Of a stretch of 64,000 bases of DNA, positions 1 through 7,963 are shown one piece after another. Source of the DNA: an uncultured Collinsella sp. (GTDB lineage: Bacteria; Actinomycetota; Coriobacteriia; Coriobacteriales; Coriobacteriaceae). A program made the position numbers and the translations under genes. The notes under the pieces are model-generated. The model saw only the letters and a program-made list of their open reading frames with translations. It had not been told where the DNA came from and searched no databases. The DNA lies in contig CATWID010000002.1 in assembly GCA_958350755.1 (NCBI GenBank), positions 1 to 64,000 of the forward strand, given 5' to 3'. Position 1 is the first letter of the stretch, and every line of letters begins with the position of its first letter.

Positions 1-59
1 GCGGGTGGTTTCTGATGCGACGCGCTGCGCGCCCCGCACAGGCTAAAGCCTGTAAGCAA

Positions 60-96
60 AACCACTACAAAGGGGACAGGCCCCTTTGTAGTGGTT
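60..96. repeat. Perfect hairpin repeat with GGGACAG core
   Basis: A 16-bp perfect inverted repeat (AACCACTACAAAGGGG and its complement) encloses the 5-nt loop ACAGG. It is one of several intergenic palindromes in this window that share the core GGGACAG while having different arms. The hairpin at 796-834 has nearly the same arms (CCACCACAAAGG). No T-tract follows on either strand, so it is not a typical terminator. I read it as a REP/MITE-like element; that reading is an inference. Confidence 0.8.
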
Positions 97-103
97 CGAA
101 CAC

Positions 104-132
104 TTGTTCTATACGTACACATGTTCTATAGT
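104..132 (+). promoter_or_regulatory. Probable hicAB promoter with two direct repeats
   Basis: TTGTTC (104-109) and TATAGT (127-132) are separated by 17 bp, the expected sigma-70 spacing, and hicA begins about 60 bp downstream. The nonamer TGTTCTATA occurs twice, at 105-113 and 122-130, overlapping the -35 and -10 boxes, so a repressor could bind both. HicB antitoxins usually autorepress their own operon; that this pair is the HicB operator is an inference. The same GTTCTAT word recurs upstream of the SIS gene ending at 3794. Confidence 0.5.
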
Positions 133-192
133 ATGGGTGATTGCATCGGATCTAAATTGCAACTAGAATATAGTTGCAGAATGTGAGGCGGG

Positions 193-456
193 ATGACTCG
201 AGCCGATAAACTCATCGCCCAACTGTTTAGCTGCCCTTCGACGTATCGGTATGCCGATTTTTTAAAAGTCATGGCCTCATATGGCTTTGAAATGGACAGC
301 AAAGGCAAGACATCCGGATCGCGCATTCGCTTCTACAGGCCCTCAGATGGCAGGATGTTCGTGATGCACGCGCCTCATCCATCTGACGAATTGACAGCGG
401 GGACAATTCGAAACATCGTTCGATTTCTGCAGGATGTCGGAGGCAGTCATGAGTAA
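193..456 (+). CDS. hicA: HicA-family mRNA interferase toxin
   Basis: An 87-residue protein of the size and fold pattern of HicA toxins, small double-stranded-RNA-binding-like proteins that cleave mRNA. The N-terminal helix region is followed by GSRIRFYRPSDGR (residues 42-54), a HAPHP stretch and a final helix beginning TAGTIRNIVRFL. Classical HicA has GSH at the place where this one has GSR, so the catalytic histidine may instead be in HAPHP; other HicA-like proteins with this variant exist. The gene overlaps hicB by 8 bases, the usual toxin-antitoxin coupling. The family call is firm; toxicity is inferred. Confidence 0.8.
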   Translation: MTRADKLIAQLFSCPSTYRYADFLKVMASYGFEMDSKGKTSGSRIRFYRPSDGRMFVMHAPHPSDELTAGTIRNIVRFLQDVGGSHE

Positions 457-778
457 CGTTTTGGCATACAAGGGCTATTTCGCCCCAGTCGAGTTCGATG
501 CCGAGCAGCATGTACTAACAGGTATGGTCGCCGGCATTAGGGACGCAATCGTATTTGAAGGCTCCACGGCTGAAGAAGTGGAGCAATGCTTCCACGACGC
601 CGTCGACGATTACCTTGAGTTTTGTGCCGAAAAGGGCAAGGAACCAGAGCGGGCTTTTAAGGGCTCGTTCAATGTGAGAACAGGCTCCGAGCTTCACAAG
701 CAGGCAGCACTGGCGGCGGCAAAGAAGGGCGAGTCACTCAATAAGTTTGTGACCGAAGCAATCGCCGCGGCGTTATAG
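449..778 (+). CDS. hicB: HicB-family antitoxin
   Basis: A 109-residue partner of the preceding toxin. The first ~65 residues resemble the degenerate RNase H-like HicB fold (YKGYFAPVEFD, then GIRDAIVFEG and the helix EEVEQCFHDAVDDYLEF). The C-terminus (FNVRTGSELHKQAA through SLNKFVTEAI) is a ribbon-helix-helix DNA-binding segment, as expected for an antitoxin that also represses its operon. I chose the ATG at 449 because GGAGG sits 5 bases upstream; an in-frame ATG at 434 lacks a good ribosome site. The start overlaps the end of hicA, implying coupled translation. Confidence 0.85.
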   Translation: MSNVLAYKGYFAPVEFDAEQHVLTGMVAGIRDAIVFEGSTAEEVEQCFHDAVDDYLEFCAEKGKEPERAFKGSFNVRTGSELHKQAALAAAKKGESLNKFVTEAIAAAL

Positions 779-795
779 CGTTAACGCATGGGCCA

Positions 796-834
796 AAACC
801 ACCACAAAGGGGACAGGCACCTTTGTGGTGGTTT
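796..834. repeat. Hairpin repeat with GGGACAG core
   Basis: A 15-bp inverted repeat (AAACCACCACAAAGG and complement) surrounds a 9-nt loop GGACAGGCA. It is a near copy of the element at 60-96 (CCACYACAAAGGGGACAGG shared). The two copies bracket the hicAB pair, one upstream and one downstream. Confidence 0.75.
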
Positions 835-843
835 CGACATTTG

Positions 844-893
844 CCCAAATAAAACCTGCCAAAATAAACCTGTCCCTTTTTGGTAGGTTTGGG
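844..893. repeat. Palindromic repeat, AACCTGCCAAAA family, copy 1
   Basis: Inverted arms AAACCTGCCAAAA (852-864) and TTTTTGGTAGGTTT (877-890) enclose AACCTGTCCC, the complement of the GGGACAG core. An outer CCCAAA/TTTGGG pair extends it. Copies with the same arms occur at 10795-10830 (reverse orientation) and 18165-18201. Its right edge touches the ribosome-binding site of the cyclo-ligase gene that starts at 907. Confidence 0.75.
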
Positions 894-906
894 AGAGGAA
901 GCCGGG

Positions 907-1503
907 ATGGACAAGGCTGAGTTGCGGCGGGCGGTGATTGCTCGGCGTGATGCTCTTGATTTGGACTTGCGGGCGGCGAAGTCTACTGATATCTGTGCGC
1001 GGCTGGTTGAGCTGCTGGGCCGCTTGGATGCCGCGGCGCCGCACACCGTTGCCGTCTATGCCGCGATGGGTTCCGAAGTCGACTCAGCCGCGTTTGCCGC
1101 AGCTGCCGCCAAACGTGGCTGGCGCGTGGCCTATCCGTGCATGCTCTCGGCAACAGACGCCGCAGCTTGTGGCCAGCGCATGTGTATGCGGGCAGTTGCT
1201 GCCGGCGACGCGGACGCGGCTCCGTTTATCGCCCACCCCACGCGGGCCTTTGCGGCCACGGACATCGACAGCAGCCGCTTCCCTATCGTGCCTGCCGAAG
1301 CTCTCGACATGATCGTCGTGCCGCTCGTAGCATTCGACCGCACCGGCATGCGCCTAGGCTACGGCGGCGGCTGCTATGACCGCTACCTGCCCATGCTCTC
1401 GCCCGTATGTCAAATCGTCGGCATCGCCTTTGACGAACAGCACGTCGACCACATCCCCACCGATGCCCACGACCTGCCGCTGCCCAACATCATCAGCGCC
1501 TAA
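907..1503 (+). CDS. 5-formyltetrahydrofolate cyclo-ligase
   Basis: Converts 5-formyl-THF to 5,10-methenyl-THF with ATP in the cytoplasm, returning a storage folate to one-carbon metabolism. The diagnostic family motif GMRLGYGGGCYDRYL lies near residue 150, followed by the usual GIAFDEQ segment, and the 198-residue length is typical. The ATG at 907 is preceded by GGGAGAGGAAG; an upstream in-frame start at 880 lies inside a palindromic repeat and would add a meaningless peptide. The convergent neighbour metA also feeds one-carbon/methionine metabolism, but the two are not co-transcribed. Confidence 0.92.
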   Translation: MDKAELRRAVIARRDALDLDLRAAKSTDICARLVELLGRLDAAAPHTVAVYAAMGSEVDSAAFAAAAAKRGWRVAYPCMLSATDAAACGQRMCMRAVAAGDADAAPFIAHPTRAFAATDIDSSRFPIVPAEALDMIVVPLVAFDRTGMRLGYGGGCYDRYLPMLSPVCQIVGIAFDEQHVDHIPTDAHDLPLPNIISA

Positions 1504-1545
1504 TCGCCGCCACATCAGCCACGGCTACAGCAGCACCATCGCGGC

Positions 1546-2472
1546 CTAGTGCTCCTCGCCGGCGCGGGCCAGGTCGTAGGGCGTGGTCTGGTAGACGTAG
1601 TAGTTGAGCCAGTTGGTGTAGAGCAGCTGAGCCTGGCTGCGCCAGACGTTGCGCGGCTCGGCGGTGGGATCGTCGCCCGGGAAGTAATGCGCCGGCACCT
1701 GAGGGTTGAGCCCGCGCTTCACGTCGCGCTCGTACTCCAGGCGCAGCGTGTCGGTATCGTACTCGGGATGGCCAAAGACAAAAAAGCGGCGGCTGTCGGT
1801 CGACTTGACGATATACAGGCCTACCTCGTCGGACACGGCCACGACTTCAAGCTGCGGCTCGGCCTCCACGTCCTCGCGGCGCACATCGGTGTTGCGCGAA
1901 TGCACGGCATAGAAGCGGTCGTCAAAGCCGCGGACCAGCGGGCTTTGCGGCTTCACCAGATAATGCTCAAATACGCCGCTCGCCTTTGCCGGCAGGTCGT
2001 ACTTCTGGATACCGTAATGATGGTAGAGCCCCGCCTGCGCGCCCCAACAAATGTGCAGCGTGGAGTGCACGTGCGTGGTGGACCAATCCATGATCTGGCA
2101 GAGCTCGGGCCAGTAGTCGACCTCCTCGAACGGCATCTGCTCCACCGGCGCGCCCGTGATGATCAGGCCGTCGTAGTGGATGTCGCGGATGTCGTCGAAC
2201 GTGCGGTAGAACGTCTCCAGGTGGCCGGCGCTCACGTGCGTTGCCTCGTGCGTCTTGGTGCGCAGCAGGTCCACCTCCACCTGCAACGGCGTGTTGGAGA
2301 GTTTGCGCATAATCTGCGTCTCGGTGGCGATCTTGGTGGGCATGAGGTTGAGGATGAGCACACGCAGCGGACGGATGTCCTGGTGCAGCGCGCGGTACTC
2401 GGTCATGACAAAGATGTTCTCGCTCTCGAGCTGCGCGGCGGCAGGGAGGGCGTCGGGGATGCGAATGGGCAT
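1546..2472 (-). CDS. metAA: Homoserine O-acetyltransferase (MetA family)
   Basis: Acylates the homoserine hydroxyl, the first committed step of methionine synthesis. The 308-residue chain has the full MetA layout: catalytic Cys142 in [11 protein letters not shown], His235 and Glu237 in FGHPEYD. Residue 111 is Glu (GAPVEQ) where the E. coli succinyl-specific enzyme has Gly; in this family Glu at 111 marks acetyl-CoA use, so I call it an acetyltransferase although MetA proteins are often labelled succinyltransferase. The start is preceded by AAGGAG. Transcribed away from the dehydrogenase gene across a 211-bp divergent gap containing a possible pseudoknot. Confidence 0.93.
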   Translation of the reverse strand: MPIRIPDALPAAAQLESENIFVMTEYRALHQDIRPLRVLILNLMPTKIATETQIMRKLSNTPLQVEVDLLRTKTHEATHVSAGHLETFYRTFDDIRDIHYDGLIITGAPVEQMPFEEVDYWPELCQIMDWSTTHVHSTLHICWGAQAGLYHHYGIQKYDLPAKASGVFEHYLVKPQSPLVRGFDDRFYAVHSRNTDVRREDVEAEPQLEVVAVSDEVGLYIVKSTDSRRFFVFGHPEYDTDTLRLEYERDVKRGLNPQVPAHYFPGDDPTAEPRNVWRSQAQLLYTNWLNYYVYQTTPYDLARAGEEH

Positions 2473-2573
2473 GGATGCTCCTTACGAGTCAGTTGCAGCT
2501 ATGGTACAACGAGCGGCCCCATCCGCGCGAGCACATCGCCCGGCGATGTCGCCAGCGGCCCAAATCACTCCAA

Positions 2574-2615
2574 AAGTAGAGATTAAAGCATGTCCCAAAA
2601 ATCTACTTCGCTTTA
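2574..2615. other. Possible H-type pseudoknot between metA and ldh
   Basis: Two complementary word pairs are interleaved: AAGTAGA (2574-2580) with TCTACTT (2602-2608), and TAAAGC (2584-2589) with GCTTTA (2610-2615). The order a-b-a'-b' is that of an H-type pseudoknot and holds on either strand. It lies upstream of the likely ldh transcription start, so if it acts as RNA it would be in the metA leader. It lacks the conserved bases I know for SAM-II, so I do not name it a riboswitch; chance pairing of short AT-rich words is possible. Confidence 0.3.
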
Positions 2616-2617
2616 GC

Positions 2618-2646
2618 TTAGCAAAGTGACAGCAGGACGCTACAAT
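2618..2646 (+). promoter_or_regulatory. Likely promoter of the dehydrogenase gene
   Basis: TTAGCA (2618-2623) and TACAAT (2641-2646) have a 17-bp spacer and stand about 40 bp before the start codon at 2684. Match to consensus is moderate. Confidence 0.45.
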
Positions 2647-2683
2647 GGTTCGATGCGAGAAACTCGGCCGAAAGGATACATAT

Positions 2684-3661
2684 ATGTACCAGACGCGTAA
2701 GATCGGTGTGGTCGGCCAGGGCCACGTAGGAGCACATGTCGCCAACAGCCTGCTCATGCAGGGCATTGCCGATGAGCTGTACCTGTGCGATATCAACGAG
2801 ACCAAGGTGACATCCGAGGTCCAGGACCTGCGCGACTCCCTTTCGTTTGTCCCGTACAACACCAAGATCGTCAACTGCTACGACCACTACGAGGAGCTGG
2901 CCTGCTGCGACGTCATCGTCAACGCTGCCGGCAAGGTCGCGCTGGCCGCCGGCAACCGCGACGGTGAGCTGTTCTTTACCACCGACGCCGCCCGCACCTT
3001 TGCCAAGCGCATCGTCGACGCCGGCTTTGACGGCATCTTCGTGAGCATCTCCAACCCCTGCGACGTCGTGTGCACCGAGCTGTGGCACCTGACCGGCTAC
3101 GATCCCAAGAAGATCATCGGCTCGGGCTGCGGCCTAGATTCGGCCCGCCTGCGCACCGAGATCTCCAAGAAGGTCGGCGTGAGCCCCAAGTCCATCGACG
3201 CCTACATGATCGGCGAGCACGGCTTTAGCCAGCTTGCCGCCTTTAAGGCCGCGACCATCGCCGGCAAGAGCCTTAACGAGCTTCAGGCCGAGAATCCCGA
3301 CAAGTACGCCTTCGACCACATGGAGGTCGAGGAGCTCGCGCGCAAGGGCGGCTATGTGACCTACCAGGGCAAGCAGTGCACCGAGTACGCCGTCGCCAAC
3401 TCCGCCGCGCGCGTCTGCGCTGCCGTTCTGCACAACGAGCACGCCGTGCTTTCCGCCTCCACGCTCATGACCGGCCAGTATGGCGAGGAGGGCATCTTCA
3501 CGTCCCTGCCGTGTGTGATCGGCGCCGAGGGCGTCGAGGAGGTCTACACGCTCGACCTGTCCGAGTACGAGCTCGAGGGCTTCCACAAGAGCTGCCAGCA
3601 CATCCGCGACAACATCGCCCAGCTCGACTGGTGGGATGCCGAGGCCTACGACGCAAAGTAG
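2684..3661 (+). CDS. L-lactate / L-2-hydroxyacid dehydrogenase
   Basis: An NAD-dependent enzyme of the lactate/malate dehydrogenase family that interconverts a 2-oxoacid and its L-2-hydroxyacid in the cytoplasm. Seen: Rossmann motif GQGHVG (11-16), Asp36 for NAD preference, Asp152 and Arg155 in LDSARLR (substrate carboxylate binding), and catalytic His179 in IGEHG. The mobile substrate loop (KVALAAGNRDGEL, ~84-96) differs from the usual AGxxQKPGETR of lactate dehydrogenase and recalls L-2-hydroxyisocaproate dehydrogenases, so a branched or larger substrate is possible. ATG 2684 is preceded by AAAGGA; an earlier start at 2645 is poorer. A strong terminator follows. Confidence 0.85.
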   Translation: MYQTRKIGVVGQGHVGAHVANSLLMQGIADELYLCDINETKVTSEVQDLRDSLSFVPYNTKIVNCYDHYEELACCDVIVNAAGKVALAAGNRDGELFFTTDAARTFAKRIVDAGFDGIFVSISNPCDVVCTELWHLTGYDPKKIIGSGCGLDSARLRTEISKKVGVSPKSIDAYMIGEHGFSQLAAFKAATIAGKSLNELQAENPDKYAFDHMEVEELARKGGYVTYQGKQCTEYAVANSAARVCAAVLHNEHAVLSASTLMTGQYGEEGIFTSLPCVIGAEGVEEVYTLDLSEYELEGFHKSCQHIRDNIAQLDWWDAEAYDAK

Positions 3662-3702
3662 GCCGTAGGCTGCCGCAACCTTGCGAATCTAAACGCGATA
3701 CT

Positions 3703-3744
3703 AAGCGGGCCGCGCCGGAAATCCCCGGTGCGGCCCGCTTTTTT
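3703..3744 (+). terminator. Rho-independent terminator after ldh
   Basis: A perfect 11-bp stem AAGCGGGCCGC / GCGGCCCGCTT with a partly paired loop is followed by TTTT. Confidence 0.85.
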
Positions 3745-3793
3745 GACTCACGCAGTGCCCTTGCGAATCGAAGGTGAATGGTTTTCCCGTTAC

Positions 3794-4762
3794 TTAGTAC
3801 TGCTCGATGCCCATGTAGCGACGAACCTCGGGGCTGTGGTCGAACACCTTGCCGCGGGCGGCGCGCAGCTCGCAGCTCATCGCGTAGAAGAAGATCGGCT
3901 CCAAGAACGAACGCACGCTGGCGGGCACGTCGCCCAGGCCGTACTCGAGCGCATCGAGTACCATGACCGTATCGGTGTGCGTGTTGAGGAACGCAAGTGC
4001 GCGCTCCTCCATGGGGCGGCACTCACCCGATCCGAGCTGCACAAAGTAGAACACGCCGGGCTCGGTGGCCTCGAAGGGACCGTGGAAGTACTCGCCGGAA
4101 TGGATGTAGCAGCAGTGCTGCCACTGCATCTCCATGAGCGAACAGATGGCCATAGCGTAGGTCTGGCTAAAGTTGGGGCCGGATCCCAGGATATAGAAGA
4201 ACTTGTGCTGCTGGCAGAGCTCGGCAAAGTGATCGCCCAGCTCGGCGTTGACCTTCTCGCGGGCGGCGGGCAGCAGCGCGTCCATCTGCTTAAGGCCGGC
4301 GTAGATGTCGGCGAGCGCCTCGTAGCCCTCCTGCTGGTCGAGCAGCTCGGCAGCCATTAGCACGCCAATGCCCTGCGGGACCTCGGCCTGCGACTCGCCC
4401 TTGCCCCACGGATAGACCCAGGTGGTCCACTTGCCGTTGTCGATCTTGGAGCCCGCGTAGTCGGTCATAGTCACGACCTCGGCGCCGGCGGCGAGCGCCA
4501 TCTCGCAGGCATCGACAACCTCCTGCGTATTGCCGCTGTGGCTGCAGGCGACGACGAGCGACTTCGGCCCCAGGCTCTTGGGCGCCATCAGGCAAAACTC
4601 GCGTGCCGTGTAGACCGTCGAGGCAAACGTGGTGGCCTCGCGCTTGAGCAGCTCGTTAGCCGGCATCAGGTCGATCATCGAACCGCCGCAGGCGATCCAA
4701 AAGACGTTCTCGATCTTACCCTTGCGCTCGATAATTTCCTGAATCAGATCGCGTGCGTTCAT
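3794..4762 (-). CDS. SIS-domain phosphosugar deglycase, FrlB/GfrF-like (copy 1)
   Basis: A 322-residue two-SIS-domain protein resembling fructoselysine-6-phosphate and glucoselysine-6-phosphate deglycases, which split phosphorylated Amadori products into a sugar 6-phosphate and an amine. Ser/Gly phosphate-binding segments are seen in IACGGSM (~23-29) and CSHSGNTQ (~73-80). Glu211 and His227 (LMEMQW ... YFHGPFE) align by spacing with the catalytic Glu/His pair of GlmS and FraB. The C-terminus RRYMGIEQY is shared in form with copies 2 and 3. It follows a GntR gene and a gap with repeated GTTCTAT words, so local control is likely. The exact substrate is inferred, not visible. Confidence 0.8.
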   Translation of the reverse strand: MNARDLIQEIIERKGKIENVFWIACGGSMIDLMPANELLKREATTFASTVYTAREFCLMAPKSLGPKSLVVACSHSGNTQEVVDACEMALAAGAEVVTMTDYAGSKIDNGKWTTWVYPWGKGESQAEVPQGIGVLMAAELLDQQEGYEALADIYAGLKQMDALLPAAREKVNAELGDHFAELCQQHKFFYILGSGPNFSQTYAMAICSLMEMQWQHCCYIHSGEYFHGPFEATEPGVFYFVQLGSGECRPMEERALAFLNTHTDTVMVLDALEYGLGDVPASVRSFLEPIFFYAMSCELRAARGKVFDHSPEVRRYMGIEQY

Positions 4763-4818
4763 GGTGATGCCCCTCCTTTTGTGGCGGTTTTGAACGACGA
4801 TGGCTCGTACCTGCGGTC

Positions 4819-4897
4819 GTTCTATATTGTTCTATTTATAGCACGCACAACGACGCTCGTGAAGCCATTTCGCCAAACTTGTTCTATGTTGTTCTAT
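4819..4897. promoter_or_regulatory. Operator-like GTTCTAT tandem pairs upstream of SIS copy 1
   Basis: GTTCTAT occurs at 4819-4825 and 4829-4835, and again at 4881-4887 and 4891-4897. Within each pair the spacing is 10 bp, one helical turn, and the pairs are 62 bp apart. They lie in the 144-bp gap between the gntR gene (stop at 4907) and the SIS gene it probably controls. Direct repeats are unusual for a GntR dimer, which normally binds inverted repeats. Confidence 0.55.
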
Positions 4898-4906
4898 CTG
4901 TGGACG

Positions 4907-5671
4907 TTAGATGTCGAAGACGTAGCGCGAGCCCACGATCTTTTGGCGTCCGAGCAGCAAGGGCCGCTCGTCCGCATCGGTAAAGTACGCCTCCATATAG
5001 AAGAGCGGCTCACCAACCGGTACCTCCAGCAGCGGGGCTGCCTGAGCGTCGGCAAGCGCAATCTCCACGGTGCAGGGATCGGACTTGAGCGGCGCGCGGC
5101 CCGAATGCTCTGCAACGAGCGCAAAGATGGAATTGTCCGTGAGGTCCTCGTCGCGCATCGTTTGCAGATACGGGTGGTCGGCCAGCACAAAGGCGTTGTT
5201 CTCGAGCATGACGGGCACGCCATCTGCCGTGCGCACGCGCTCGACCACGATGAGCTCGCAGCCGGGTTCCACCCCAAAAAACGCCGCATCCTCACGCGTC
5301 GCCGCAACCACCGTGCGCGACACCAGGCGCGCTCCGGCCACCATGTCGTTGGCGGCGCAACCCTCGGAAAAGCTCTGAACGTCGCCCTTCTGGCGAATCT
5401 TGCGCTTGAGCTTGGGAGCGCACACAAAGGTGCCCCTCCCCTGCTGGCGGTTGAGATAGCCCGCACGCGACAGCTCCTCGATGGCGCGGCGCACGGTGAC
5501 GCGACCCACGCCGTAGGACTTCGCGAGCTCCATCTCGGAAGGAATGCACGAGCCGGCTGTGTACACGCCGCGCGCGATCTCGCCCTTTAGGTCGTCCATA
5601 ACCTGCTGGTACAGAGGCACGGCGGAAACCTCGGCGCGCTCAGAACGTTCGGTCTTGTTATCGGTTGCCAT
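4907..5671 (-). CDS. GntR-family regulator with UTRA domain (copy 1)
   Basis: A HutC/FrlR-type transcription factor: an N-terminal winged helix (PLYQQVMDDLKGEIARGVY onward, with the wing motif GRGTFV) and a C-terminal UTRA effector-binding domain (~100-254) ending GRQKIVGSRYVFDI. UTRA domains commonly sense phosphosugars or amino-sugar derivatives. It lies directly upstream of SIS deglycase copy 1 and is a close paralogue of the regulator at 7964-8683 (shared VGSRYV end). Its start codon is 2 bases after the recQ stop, with the ribosome site GGAGCG inside the last recQ codons, so the two genes are co-transcribed. Confidence 0.88.
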   Translation of the reverse strand: MATDNKTERSERAEVSAVPLYQQVMDDLKGEIARGVYTAGSCIPSEMELAKSYGVGRVTVRRAIEELSRAGYLNRQQGRGTFVCAPKLKRKIRQKGDVQSFSEGCAANDMVAGARLVSRTVVAATREDAAFFGVEPGCELIVVERVRTADGVPVMLENNAFVLADHPYLQTMRDEDLTDNSIFALVAEHSGRAPLKSDPCTVEIALADAQAAPLLEVPVGEPLFYMEAYFTDADERPLLLGRQKIVGSRYVFDI

Positions 5672-5673
5672 CG

Positions 5674-7656
5674 TTACGCTCCATCCCGCGCATGCTCGGA
5701 CTCAAATTCTTCAATCGCCGCCATAAACTGCTCGCCAAAGGCGTCGGCCTTTTTCTCGCCGATGCCGTTGACCTGGATCAGCTCGTCGCGCGTCTGTGGA
5801 CGCAGGCGGCACAGACCGCGCAGGGCCTTGTCGGAGAAGACCATGTACGGCGCCATCTCCAGCTCGGTCGAGATTTCCTTGCGCAGGACGCGCAGACGCT
5901 CGAACAGCTCGGCATCGTCGCCCACGCGCGGGCGCTGGTCCAGCTCGGCCTCCTCGCGCAGCAGGTCCACCGCACGGCGAGCGCGGGCCGAGGCCTTGCG
6001 CTTGGACGCGCGGCGCTTAACGGTAAAGGCAAACGCCTCGTCCTCGACCTCGCCGGCACGCGGACCCAGGCCCACAACCGGGTACTGCCCCTGCGAGGTG
6101 GCCAAATAACCGCGGCCGCACAGCTGGCCGATGATGTCCTTGATGCGCCCGACCGATTCGCTCGACAGCTCGCCATAGCCGCGATCCTCGTCCAGATGCA
6201 TCTGGCGAATGCGCTCGGTATTGCCGCCGTGGAGCACGTCGGCGATGAGCGACTTGCCAAAGCGCATGGGGCGCGTGGCCACATAGCGCACGGTGGCGCG
6301 GGCCATATCGGTGACGTCCTCGACCTCGAACTGCGTAAGGCAGTTGCTGCAGTTGCCGCAGCCCTCGGCCTCGTCCGTGGCGGTGCTGCCCGCACCAGCC
6401 GCTGCCGCATGCTCGGCCGCGGCCTCGTCGCCAAAGTAGCGCAGCATGTATTCGCGCAGGCAGCCGGTGGTATTGCAGTAGCCCTCCATCTGGCTGAGCA
6501 GACGATATCGATTCTGGAGCGCCCACGCGCGCTGCTCGTCGTCGAGCGCCTCGTCGGCCGCATCACCGCGGTCGATCAAAAAACGACGCATGCGAAAATC
6601 GTTGCCGTTCCACAGCAGGTGGCAGCTGGCCGGGTCGCCATCGCGACCGGCGCGGCCCGCCTCCTGGTAGTAGGCCTCGATGCTCTCGGGCACGTTGTTG
6701 TGAATCACGTAGCGCACGTTGGGCTTGTCGATGCCCATGCCAAAGGCGTTAGTGGCAACCATCACCTGAATATCGTCATCGATAAAGGCACGCTGGCTTT
6801 GGCGGCGGGCGTCGTTACCCATGCCGGCATGGTAACGACCAACGCGAATGCCGCTGGGGCCCAGCGCTTCGGCAAGCTCGCCTGCCAGCGCATCGACCGT
6901 CTTGCGGGTCGAGCAATACACGATGCCGCTCTCGCCCGAATGCGCGATCACATAATCGCGCACCCACGCGGCCTTGGCCTTGTCGCCCATCTCCTCGCAA
7001 CCAAAGTAGAGGTTCTTGCGATCGAAGCCCGTCACTACCGTCGCGGGGTTTTGCAGGCCGAGCATCTGATGAATGTCCGCACGCACGCGCTCGGTTGCCG
7101 TAGCGGTAAAGGCCGCCACGATGGGGCGCTGCGGCAGGGAATCGATAAACTCGCGAATCTGCAGGTAGGCGGGGCGGAAATCCTGTCCCCATTGGCTCAC
7201 GCAGTGGGCCTCGTCAATGGCCACGAGCGGCACGCCAATGCCGCCGTCCGCTGCGGCCTCCTGCGCAAAGGCCAAAAAGCGCGGCTCGAGCAGGCGCTCG
7301 GGCGCCACGTACATAAGTTGGTAGCGGCCCTCGCGCGCCCGCTTGAGCACGGTGTTTTGCTGGGCCGGAGTAAGGCTGGAGTTGAGATAGCTGGGCCGCG
7401 CACCCGCCGCGAGCAACGCGCGGGTCTGGTCCTCCATAAGCGACAGCAGCGGGCTCACCACAAAGGTGATACCGGGCAGCATGAGCGCGGGCACCTGGTA
7501 GCAAATGGACTTGCCGGCGCCCGTGGGCATAACGCCCAGCGCGTCGCAGCCGGCAAGGATCGCATCGACCATACGGTCCTGCCCCGGGCGAAACGAGGTG
7601 TAGCCAAAATAGGCGCCGAGCGTGTCGAGCGCCGTCTGCTGCATGCTATCGGTCAT
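5674..7656 (-). CDS. recQ: ATP-dependent DNA helicase RecQ
   Basis: A 3'-5' superfamily 2 helicase for recombinational repair and fork maintenance. Seen in order: the Q-motif region YTSFRPGQ, Walker A TGAGKS (45-50), DEAH box (148-151) followed by CVSQWGQDFRP, helicase motif VI around QEAGRAGRDG, the zinc-binding cysteines of the RQC region (TTGC ... GCGNCSNC), and a C-terminal HRDC domain (from ~580, YMVFSDKALRGLC). The 660 residues are a normal full length. The gene interrupts a run of sugar-utilisation genes and drives gntR copy 1 from the same transcript, an odd pairing that may be an accident of insertion. Confidence 0.95.
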   Translation of the reverse strand: MTDSMQQTALDTLGAYFGYTSFRPGQDRMVDAILAGCDALGVMPTGAGKSICYQVPALMLPGITFVVSPLLSLMEDQTRALLAAGARPSYLNSSLTPAQQNTVLKRAREGRYQLMYVAPERLLEPRFLAFAQEAAADGGIGVPLVAIDEAHCVSQWGQDFRPAYLQIREFIDSLPQRPIVAAFTATATERVRADIHQMLGLQNPATVVTGFDRKNLYFGCEEMGDKAKAAWVRDYVIAHSGESGIVYCSTRKTVDALAGELAEALGPSGIRVGRYHAGMGNDARRQSQRAFIDDDIQVMVATNAFGMGIDKPNVRYVIHNNVPESIEAYYQEAGRAGRDGDPASCHLLWNGNDFRMRRFLIDRGDAADEALDDEQRAWALQNRYRLLSQMEGYCNTTGCLREYMLRYFGDEAAAEHAAAAGAGSTATDEAEGCGNCSNCLTQFEVEDVTDMARATVRYVATRPMRFGKSLIADVLHGGNTERIRQMHLDEDRGYGELSSESVGRIKDIIGQLCGRGYLATSQGQYPVVGLGPRAGEVEDEAFAFTVKRRASKRKASARARRAVDLLREEAELDQRPRVGDDAELFERLRVLRKEISTELEMAPYMVFSDKALRGLCRLRPQTRDELIQVNGIGEKKADAFGEQFMAAIEEFESEHARDGA

Positions 7657-7752
7657 GGTTTCCTAACGTCAGAATCATCTGCCGCCGATTATACGCCGCC
7701 ACGCGGACCAGCGCCTAGTTGCCGCCAGCCACGAGCAGCGCGGTCCAAAGGG

Positions 7753-7782
7753 TAGTCATTTAAGTCTGTCCCCAATGAGTAC
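7753..7782. repeat. Solo half of the CATTTAAGTCTGTCCCC element
   Basis: Thirty bases match, with one difference, the right arm of the inverted repeat at 48133-48228. No complementary partner arm is visible nearby, so it looks like a half-element left behind. It lies in the 307-bp gap upstream of recQ, which otherwise holds only the terminator at 7852-7893. Confidence 0.65.
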
Positions 7783-7851
7783 CTGGAGCAAAACAACACC
7801 GCAGGTAGAGGACGGACAGCGAGCGACGTCCAGGGCGAACAAGTTGGCATG

Positions 7852-7893
7852 AAAAAGGCAAGGCATAGACCTTCTGGTCATGCCTTGCCTTTT
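7852..7893. terminator. Bidirectional terminator between gntR copy 2 and recQ
   Basis: The 14-bp arms AAAAGGCAAGGCAT and their complement enclose an inner AGACC/GGTC stem. A-runs on one side and T-runs on the other allow termination in both directions. For the minus strand it ends the gntR copy 2 transcript. Confidence 0.85.
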
Positions 7894-7963
7894 GAATGAC
7901 AAATTGTCGCCCTGGGCGGCGCGCAGCGTCGGCCCGTTACGCGGTTTGGTAAAACCGCGTAAC

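Noticed and set aside
880..906. Upstream start for the 5-formyl-THF cyclo-ligase
   Set aside because: The extra residues would be encoded by a palindromic repeat and there is no ribosome site before it, whereas ATG 907 has one.
2574..2615. SAM-II riboswitch for metA
   Set aside because: The pseudoknot order fits but the conserved SAM-II bases are not there and the helices are AT-rich; kept only as an unnamed structure.
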